DNA of 11,611 nucleotides from an uncultured Erysipelotrichaceae bacterium. GTDB taxonomy: Bacteria; Bacillota_I; Bacilli_A; RF39; UBA660. The position numbers were made by a program, and so were the translations under genes. The stretch is taken from assembly GCA_902795725.1 (NCBI GenBank), contig CADBLY010000091.1, forward strand, positions 1 through 11,611. Direction: 5' to 3'. The notes below the pieces were generated by a model, which did no database searches, was not told the DNA's origin, and saw only the letters and a program-made list of their open reading frames with translations. Shown piece by piece: positions 6,506 to 11,611 of this stretch. Position 1 is the first letter of the stretch. Each line of letters starts with the position of its first letter.

Positions 6506-6521
6506 CTTTATATTGTATAAT
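6493..6521 (+). promoter_or_regulatory. Putative promoter for the small-ORF/532-aa operon
   Basis: A perfect TATAAT at 6516-6521 is immediately preceded by TG. The sequence 17 bases upstream, TTTCTT at 6493-6498, is a poor -35 box. It follows the terminator and lies 23 bases before the small-ORF start codon. Confidence 0.45.
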
Positions 6522-6544
6522 TATATTGATAATGAGGAGTGGCT

Positions 6545-6664
6545 ATGAATAGTAGAATAGATTTTAATACTGAAGATATAATGGATTATGATGTTGTATG
6601 CAATATAGATATAGAACAATTAGATATTACAAGTCTGCCTTTAATGGAGGATATAGATGAATAA
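6545..6664 (+). CDS. 39-residue acidic small protein, function unknown
   Basis: ATG 6545 to TAA 6662-6664 encodes 39 residues beginning MNSRIDFNTEDIM and ending LPLMEDIDE. Twelve residues are Asp or Glu and only one (R4) is basic, so the peptide is strongly acidic; it has one cysteine (C19) and no membrane segment. Support for translation comes from a good ribosome binding site (AGGAG at 6535-6539) at suitable distance, a promoter-like TATAAT upstream, and an 8-base overlap with the next gene whose own RBS lies inside this one. It may encode a partner, inhibitor or substrate of the 532-residue protein, or act mainly to couple its translation. I do not recognise a family. It is too short for default gene-length cut-offs and is easily missed. 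Confidence 0.6.
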   Translation: MNSRIDFNTEDIMDYDVVCNIDIEQLDITSLPLMEDIDE

Positions 6665-8255
6665 TATTGATACTTTTTTAAACAATTATAAACAAGCAAT
6701 CAATAATATGATTGTTAAGCAAGGACCTAATAATGATGAAATATATAATAAATTATGTAACTATAACTCTGACAATGATGATTTAAGCAAAAGTGTTAGT
6801 GAGATAGTGGCATATATTGATAAATCTATTCAAAATATTATAAAAAATTCTTTAGTTAAAGGAAATGCTGTTGACCTATCATATGTTAATAAAAATCAAG
6901 GAAACAATTCTAAATATATTGATGTATCATTTAACAAACATTTACCAAGTATATCTGAATCTATTCAAATTTATTTATCTATTAATAGTACAAATTACCA
7001 AAACGTTGTATCATCAATATACAATTATTTAATTGACAACAAAATAAGTTTTAAATCTCGTTTATCCAAAATTAATCGTAATGATAATTTTATTCTAGCT
7101 TTATACAGTAAAGAAGATACATTAAAAATAATGAAATATATTAAATTAAATTTTATAAGTTATCTTAAACCATTAAATCCTTTTATATATCAAATAAATA
7201 ATATAGGTATTGTTAAAGATATCAATAATATACACTACAATAAATTTGTTTCCATTATTCTTCAAAATTATATTGAAGAATGTATTTTAAAACAAAGAGA
7301 GAATCCATACACCACACTAGATTTACAAAAATTTATAGCTAATAATTATCAAGAAAGTAATAATTATAAAGATAAAATGATGGGCTACAACTTAGCTTGT
7401 TCTCTTTATTGTATTATAAAAGGCAAAAATATTTTAGATAAAATATCTGATAAGTATACTATTAAACTAGACTTAGATATCATAAGTAAATTCCAAGTAA
7501 AAATTATTAATGATGAAATACACTATTATATTAATTCTCAAAAAGTAGATTTTAAAACAGAATTATTTTTAAAGGCAATGGATTGTTTAAAACACCTTTA
7601 TATTTGTAGATATGGAGATAACAAAGTAAAAAACTATCAATTAAATAGTAGTATAGTAAACACTATTTTAGACACTGTAGATAAAATATTAGAAAGTAAA
7701 AAAGCTAATATTGTAATAAATTATACTAGTAAAACAGTTCAACAATTAATACCTTATTTATATGGATATATTGCTCATAAATATAAAGGGATAAATGATA
7801 ATGAATGTTTAAAACTAATAAAATTTGTCAAAGATAAACTCATTTTTTTACAAAGAATAGAAAATAATAATTACTATTATTTAATTAATAATCAAACCTT
7901 TATAAGCAGTATTCCAATTATAAAAAATGAACAAGGATTTATTTTAATAGAATACATTGATGATGATTTAGTCAATATTGTAGCTTTAAAAAATGGTAAA
8001 GTAACAAGCTATTTAAATGTCTATATTGATATTGATAAAGTAATGATAAGGAATGATCACAACTATTATGGTAGACTTTATCGAAATGCTATTAGTAATG
8101 CACTACTAGATATAAAACGAAATGAAAAAGTCTTGAAATTACGTCAGATAGATTTTAAAACAGTATTCTTATCTGATAAGTGCAGTGAAGTAAATAAATA
8201 CGTTAAAGTAGAAATGATTAAGAAAATATTTTATAAAAAAACCAATAAAGTTTAG
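6657..8255 (+). CDS. 532-residue protein of unknown function, possible distant HopA1-like segment
   Basis: A soluble-looking protein, very rich in Asn, Ile, Lys and Tyr, with no signal peptide or membrane helix. I do not recognise it with confidence. Residues about 104-162 (IQIYLSINS, NKISFKSRL, RNDNFILALYS) and 176-205 (FIYQINNIGIVKD, then YNKFVSIILQNYIE) recall the pattern of the HopA1-type effector domain: a strand of the kind vyLnl, then ipFklK, then RxDaavlY, then P-x-x-T/Y...GIa. That domain also occurs in the lyase component of class V lanthipeptide synthetases, but the match is by eye and weak. The C-terminal part (about 415-530) looks alpha/beta with acidic IDDD and IDIDK segments. 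Translation is coupled to the 39-residue gene; RBS GGAGG at 6646-6650. No terminator separates it from rlmN, though a promoter-like site lies just after its stop. Confidence 0.7.
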   Translation: MNNIDTFLNNYKQAINNMIVKQGPNNDEIYNKLCNYNSDNDDLSKSVSEIVAYIDKSIQNIIKNSLVKGNAVDLSYVNKNQGNNSKYIDVSFNKHLPSISESIQIYLSINSTNYQNVVSSIYNYLIDNKISFKSRLSKINRNDNFILALYSKEDTLKIMKYIKLNFISYLKPLNPFIYQINNIGIVKDINNIHYNKFVSIILQNYIEECILKQRENPYTTLDLQKFIANNYQESNNYKDKMMGYNLACSLYCIIKGKNILDKISDKYTIKLDLDIISKFQVKIINDEIHYYINSQKVDFKTELFLKAMDCLKHLYICRYGDNKVKNYQLNSSIVNTILDTVDKILESKKANIVINYTSKTVQQLIPYLYGYIAHKYKGINDNECLKLIKFVKDKLIFLQRIENNNYYYLINNQTFISSIPIIKNEQGFILIEYIDDDLVNIVALKNGKVTSYLNVYIDIDKVMIRNDHNYYGRLYRNAISNALLDIKRNEKVLKLRQIDFKTVFLSDKCSEVNKYVKVEMIKKIFYKKTNKV

Positions 8256-8263
8256 CTTAAATA

Positions 8264-8272
8264 TGATAAAAT
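8264..8272 (+). promoter_or_regulatory. Extended -10 promoter element before rlmN
   Basis: TGA-TAAAAT fits the extended -10 pattern and lies in the 35-base gap between the unknown gene and rlmN. Transcription would begin near 8279, leaving a leader of only about 12 bases before ATG 8291. Readthrough from upstream could also supply rlmN. Confidence 0.45.
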
Positions 8273-8278
8273 ATATGC

Positions 8279-8285
8279 GTGAGGG
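8279..8285 (+). promoter_or_regulatory. rlmN: Ribosome binding site that sets the rlmN start at 8291
   Basis: GTGAGGG is 5 bases before ATG 8291. The in-frame GTG at 8279 belongs to this ribosome binding site and has no such site of its own. Confidence 0.7.
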
Positions 8286-8290
8286 ATTTT

Positions 8291-9313
8291 ATGAATATAT
8301 ATGGACAAACAATTAAAGATTTAGAAAACTATTTTTTAAATAATAATATGAAACCATTTAAAGCCAAACAAGTATATGAATGGCTATATCAAAAAAGAGT
8401 AAATGACTTTCATAGTATGCATAATTTAAGTAAAGAAACAATTCAATTATTAAATAGTGATTATAAGTTTGATAAGTTAAAAATACTAAAAAAATTAAAA
8501 GATATTGATGTTTATAAATACTTATTTGAATTATCTGATAAAAATAAAATAGAAGCAGTTTTAATGAATCATGATTATGGATTTAGTTTATGTATATCTA
8601 CTCAAGTGGGATGTAATATGGGATGTAGATTCTGTGAAAGTGGAAGATTAAAAAAAGTAAGAAATTTATTACCACATGAAATGGTTTTACAAATATTAGA
8701 GATAGAACAAGATTTAAACATTAGAATTAGTCATATTGTTCTAATGGGTATAGGGGAACCATTTGATAACTACGACAATGTTATTAAATTTATTGATATA
8801 ATTAATGATCCTAAATCTCTAGCCATAGGAAGTCGACATATAACAATTTCTACATGTGGTATTGTCCCTAAAATAAAAGAATTTATGAATTATGATAAAC
8901 AAGTCAATCTTGCTATTAGTTTGCACGCTCCAAATAACGAAATAAGAAATAAAATAATGAATATTAATAAGGCATATCCCATAGAAGAAGTAATAAAAGC
9001 AGTAAAAGAATATGTTGATAAAACGCATAGAAGAATAACCTTTGAATATATAATGTTAAAAGGCATTAATGACAGTGTAGAAAATGCTAATCAATTAGCA
9101 CAATTAATTAGAAATATAAATTGTTATGTTAACTTGATACCATATAACGAAACAAGTCATATTGAGTATAAAAAAACAAATAAAGAAGGTATATTGAAGT
9201 TTTATGATGCATTGAAAAAAGCTAAAATTAATGTTACAATAAGAAGAGAATTTGGAAGTAAGGTTAGTGCTGCTTGTGGACAATTAAGATCAAACTATGA
9301 GGAGGATATATGA
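8291..9313 (+). CDS. rlmN: RlmN, dual-specificity 23S rRNA (A2503)/tRNA (A37) C2-methyltransferase
   Basis: A 340-residue radical-SAM enzyme that methylates C2 of A2503 in 23S rRNA and of A37 in some tRNAs. Counting from ATG 8291, the cluster motif CNMGCRFC supplies C108, C112 and C115. GIGEPFDNYDN (about 154-164) and SLHAPNNEIRNKIM (about 210-223) form the SAM-binding core. AACGQLR near the C-terminus carries C329, matching the cysteine that is transiently methylated in E. coli RlmN. IPYN and RRITFEYIMLKGINDS point to RlmN and not the antibiotic-resistance enzyme Cfr. Variants seen are CESG for the usual CATG and GSKVSAACG for GDDIDAACG. Length is normal. Its stop codon overlaps the prpC start by 4 bases (ATGA), so rlmN, prpC and prkC form one transcription unit, an arrangement well known from Bacilli. 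Confidence 0.93.
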   Translation: MNIYGQTIKDLENYFLNNNMKPFKAKQVYEWLYQKRVNDFHSMHNLSKETIQLLNSDYKFDKLKILKKLKDIDVYKYLFELSDKNKIEAVLMNHDYGFSLCISTQVGCNMGCRFCESGRLKKVRNLLPHEMVLQILEIEQDLNIRISHIVLMGIGEPFDNYDNVIKFIDIINDPKSLAIGSRHITISTCGIVPKIKEFMNYDKQVNLAISLHAPNNEIRNKIMNINKAYPIEEVIKAVKEYVDKTHRRITFEYIMLKGINDSVENANQLAQLIRNINCYVNLIPYNETSHIEYKKTNKEGILKFYDALKKAKINVTIRREFGSKVSAACGQLRSNYEEDI

Positions 9314-10044
9314 AATATGGTTATATAACAGATCCAGGACGAATTAGAGAAAGAAATGAAGATAGTGTTGTAATACTTGAAAATGAGAACAAAGAGTATT
9401 TAATGGTTGTAGCTGATGGCATGGGTGGCCATAAAGATGGAGAAGTAGCATCCAGTATTGCAATCACCCATATAGCCACACGCTTTAAAGAAATAAGCAG
9501 TGTTGGAAATAAAGAAGATGCTATTAATTGGATTCAGGGAGCTGTTAAAGAAGCGAATGCAATGATATATAAGTATGTTTCTCTTCATCCTGAGAGTCAA
9601 GGAATGGGAACAACTATGGTTTTAGCTGTTCTCACACCTGCGTTTCTTTTGATTGGAAATATTGGTGATTCATCAGGTTTCGTTATTAAAAATAATAAAC
9701 TACACAAAATAACTGTTGATCATACTTTAGTTAATCTATTAGTTAAGTCTGGAGAATTAACCGAAGAAGCAGCTAAAAATCATCCAAAAAAGAATGTTTT
9801 AATGAAAGCTTTAGGAGCATCCACTGATGTTGAAATGGATATTTTTAATGTTGAACTTGGAGTACAAGGAATACTGCTTTGCAGTGATGGATTAACCAAT
9901 ATGTTAGATAATAATCAAATAGTAAAAGTATTAAATGAAAAAATTAGTATTGAAGAAAAATTAGAAAAATTAATATTTAAAGCAAACAATCGTGGGGGTA
10001 ATGATAATATATCGATAGCTTATTTGAATAAGGAGGAAGATTAG
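9310..10044 (+). CDS. prpC: PP2C-type Ser/Thr protein phosphatase PrpC/Stp
   Basis: A 244-residue cytoplasmic PPM-family phosphatase that removes phosphate from serine and threonine residues and opposes PrkC. Motifs in order: RERNEDS (13-19), VVADGMGGHKDGEVAS (34-48), GMGTTMVLAVL (98-108), GNIGDSSGF (116-124), VDHTLVNLL (136-144), LLCSDGLTNML (189-199) and GGNDNISIA (229-237). The metal-binding aspartates D18, D36, D120, D193 and D232 are all present, so it should be active with Mn or Mg. GDSSGF replaces the common GDSRAY, a mild variation. Length is typical of bacterial single-domain PP2C. RBS GGAGG lies within the end of rlmN, the start overlaps the rlmN stop by 4 bases, and the kinase gene begins one base after its stop, so the three are tightly coupled. 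Confidence 0.95.
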   Translation: MKYGYITDPGRIRERNEDSVVILENENKEYLMVVADGMGGHKDGEVASSIAITHIATRFKEISSVGNKEDAINWIQGAVKEANAMIYKYVSLHPESQGMGTTMVLAVLTPAFLLIGNIGDSSGFVIKNNKLHKITVDHTLVNLLVKSGELTEEAAKNHPKKNVLMKALGASTDVEMDIFNVELGVQGILLCSDGLTNMLDNNQIVKVLNEKISIEEKLEKLIFKANNRGGNDNISIAYLNKEED

Positions 10045-10045
10045 T

Positions 10046-11611
10046 ATGGTACAAAGAGGAGAGTTAATTAACGACCGTTATAAAATTATTAAAAGTATCG
10101 GAGAAGGTGGTATGGCTAACGTATATTTAGCTTACGATACTATTTTAGAAAGAGAAGTTGCTGTTAAAATATTAAGAGGAGATCTTGCTGATGATGAAAA
10201 ATTTGTAAGAAGATTTCAAAGAGAAGCCAATGCAGCAAGTAGCCTAAAACACCCTAATATTGTAGAAATGTATGATGTAGGAGAAGATAAGGGCAGATAT
10301 TTTATCGTTATGGAATATATAAGTGGTAAGACACTAAAAAGCTTAATAAAAAAGCGTGGCGCACTTACTTTACCTGAAACATTAGATATAATGAGTCAGT
10401 TAACATCAGCTGTTGCATGTGCTCATAACAGTTATATCATTCATAGGGATATTAAACCACAAAACGTTATGTTTTTAGAAGATGGAAGAGTTAAAATAAC
10501 TGATTTTGGTATTGCTATGGCCTTAAACAGTAATGAATTAACTCAAACTAATTCAGTTATGGGATCCGTTCATTATCTTCCGCCAGAACAAGCCAATGGT
10601 TCAGGTTCAACAATGAAAAGTGATATTTATTCCTTAGGAATATTAATGTATGAACTAATTACTGGCAAACTTCCTTTTAAAGGTGATAATGCCGTTGAAA
10701 TAGCTATTAAACAGATGAAAAAACAAATACCAAGTGTTAGAGAATATAATCCTAACATTCCACAAAGTGTTGAAAATATAATATTAAAAGCATGTGCAAA
10801 AAATCCTAAAAACAGATATGATTCTGTAGTTGAGATGTATGAAGACGTTAAAACATGTTTAGATCCATTAAAACAAGATGAAGGAAGAGTTGTATATAAA
10901 TATCCAGAAAATGATTTAGACGACACCAAAGTAATGCCTAATATTCATGAGTTAAACACTAGACGTAGTCGTGCGATGAATGTTGAAGAAGAAGAACCAG
11001 TTAAAGAAAATCCTAAAAAGAAAAAGAAAAAAACAGGATTAATCTTAGGTATTATAGGAGGATCAATTGCTTTAATTCTTCTAATAGTTATAATAATAGC
11101 TAAAAATAGAAAAACACTAGTTACTATCCCATCTAATTTAGTAGGAAAAGATTATGATATAGTAGAAAGAAAACTAGAAGACAAAGGTTTCAAAATAAAA
11201 GAACAAAAAAAATATAGTGAAAAATATGAAGAAAATCAAGTAATAAGTATAAGACCAAAAGAAAAACAAAAAGTAAAAAAAGGAACTACCATTACAGTTA
11301 CAATTTCAAAAGGTGCAAAAACAATTGAAATTGAAGATTATTATGGACAAGATGTTGATACTGTAACTGAAAAATTAGAAAAAGCTGGATTAGTAGTTAC
11401 AAAAAAAGCTGAGAAAATATCAAAAAATAGTAATATCAAAGACAATACTATTTTAAATCAAAGTATACCAGTTGGTAAAGAAGCAAAAACAAAAGATAAA
11501 ATAGAATTAACCTATGCAACCCTTGCAACCTTCTATCCAGACTTTGCAAATGAAGGGTATACCAAGAGCCAAGTAGAAAGCTTCTGTAGTGACAATAAAA
11601 TAACTTGTAAC
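10046..11611 (+). CDS. prkC: PASTA-domain membrane Ser/Thr kinase PrkC (3' end beyond the window)
   Basis: The frame is open for 522 codons to the window edge. Residues 12-270 are a Hanks-type kinase: glycine loop GEGGMANVY (19-27), VAVK with lysine K41, helix glutamate E60, HRDIKPQN (133-140) with catalytic D135, DFG (153-155), activation-loop segment TNSVMGSVHYLPPEQ (168-182) and SDIYSLG (192-198). A Lys-rich stop-transfer stretch (324-329) precedes one membrane helix (about 331-352). Outside are PASTA repeats at about 358-422 and 426-490, and a third starting at about 493 (FYPDF) that carries two cysteines and is cut off. In relatives the PASTA part binds muropeptides or lipid II and activates the kinase, which controls wall synthesis, division or dormancy exit; PrpC reverses it. 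RBS AGGAGG is optimal and lies within the end of prpC. Confidence 0.95.
   Translation, partial: MVQRGELINDRYKIIKSIGEGGMANVYLAYDTILEREVAVKILRGDLADDEKFVRRFQREANAASSLKHPNIVEMYDVGEDKGRYFIVMEYISGKTLKSLIKKRGALTLPETLDIMSQLTSAVACAHNSYIIHRDIKPQNVMFLEDGRVKITDFGIAMALNSNELTQTNSVMGSVHYLPPEQANGSGSTMKSDIYSLGILMYELITGKLPFKGDNAVEIAIKQMKKQIPSVREYNPNIPQSVENIILKACAKNPKNRYDSVVEMYEDVKTCLDPLKQDEGRVVYKYPENDLDDTKVMPNIHELNTRRSRAMNVEEEEPVKENPKKKKKKTGLILGIIGGSIALILLIVIIIAKNRKTLVTIPSNLVGKDYDIVERKLEDKGFKIKEQKKYSEKYEENQVISIRPKEKQKVKKGTTITVTISKGAKTIEIEDYYGQDVDTVTEKLEKAGLVVTKKAEKISKNSNIKDNTILNQSIPVGKEAKTKDKIELTYATLATFYPDFANEGYTKSQVESFCSDNKITCN

Noticed and set aside
8279..8290. GTG start for rlmN
   Set aside because: The GTG is part of the GTGAGGG ribosome binding site for ATG 8291.
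8819..9028. Minus-strand open frame inside rlmN
   Set aside because: It is antisense to conserved radical-SAM sequence; its Phe/Tyr/Ile-rich product is what complementing A+T-rich coding DNA gives.
9311..9313. Mycoplasma-type code with TGA as tryptophan
   Set aside because: TGA ends rlmN exactly where homologues end and overlaps the prpC start; tryptophans throughout the window are TGG.
8291..9313. Cfr-type antibiotic resistance methyltransferase
   Set aside because: The IPYN and RRITFEYIMLKGINDS motifs and the housekeeping position before prpC-prkC fit RlmN. Cfr has IRYN and different motifs.
9400..9600. Minus-strand open frame inside prpC
   Set aside because: It is antisense to conserved PP2C motifs, with no start signals.
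10627..10929. Minus-strand open frame of 100 codons inside prkC
   Set aside because: It lies opposite the conserved kinase domain, whose frame is intact and strongly supported.

Overview
The window is very A+T-rich DNA from a low-GC Gram-positive bacterium. Shine-Dalgarno sites are strong, genes are packed tightly or overlap by a few bases, and the rlmN-prpC-prkC order is typical of Bacilli. TGG encodes tryptophan and TGA is a stop (it ends rlmN), so this is the standard bacterial code and not the Mycoplasma code. The gene style, including prepilin-like proteins ending in RPVINV and very Asn/Ile/Lys-rich hypothetical proteins, suggests an uncultured gut Bacilli lineage of the RF39/Erysipelotrichia kind. 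That placement is an inference from protein style only.

Layout. (1) 14-671: a membrane-anchored surface protein split by an apparent frameshift near 83-88. It faces a small Tyr/Gly/Pro-rich protein on the minus strand (734-943), and the two share a bidirectional terminator. (2) A short divergent spacer holds a perfect 11-bp inverted repeat over the start codon of the minus-strand gene. (3) 995-2938: an M29 metallo-aminopeptidase and a membrane-anchored polysaccharide-deacetylase-like protein whose catalytic motifs look lost; a terminator follows. (4) 2992-6476: an overlapping three-gene operon of a histidine-phosphatase-like protein with an altered RHG motif, a U32-family [4Fe-4S] protein (probable RNA hydroxylase) and a prepilin-like protein, closed by a clear terminator. 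(5) 6545-8255: a 39-residue acidic small protein overlapping a 532-residue protein of unknown function. (6) 8291 to the right edge: rlmN, prpC and prkC. The kinase gene runs off the window during its third PASTA repeat.

RlmN modifies 23S rRNA and tRNA, and the U32 protein probably hydroxylates a tRNA or rRNA pyrimidine, so RNA modification recurs here. PrpC and PrkC form an opposed phosphatase/kinase pair that in relatives senses cell-wall fragments. The prepilin-like protein and the split protein share a homologous C-terminal domain but carry different N-terminal anchors. In both, the 3' end is much richer in G+C than the rest of the gene. This, and the uncharacterised 39-aa/532-aa pair, are the most unusual parts of the window. 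No tRNA, rRNA, CRISPR array, transposase or integrase was found.
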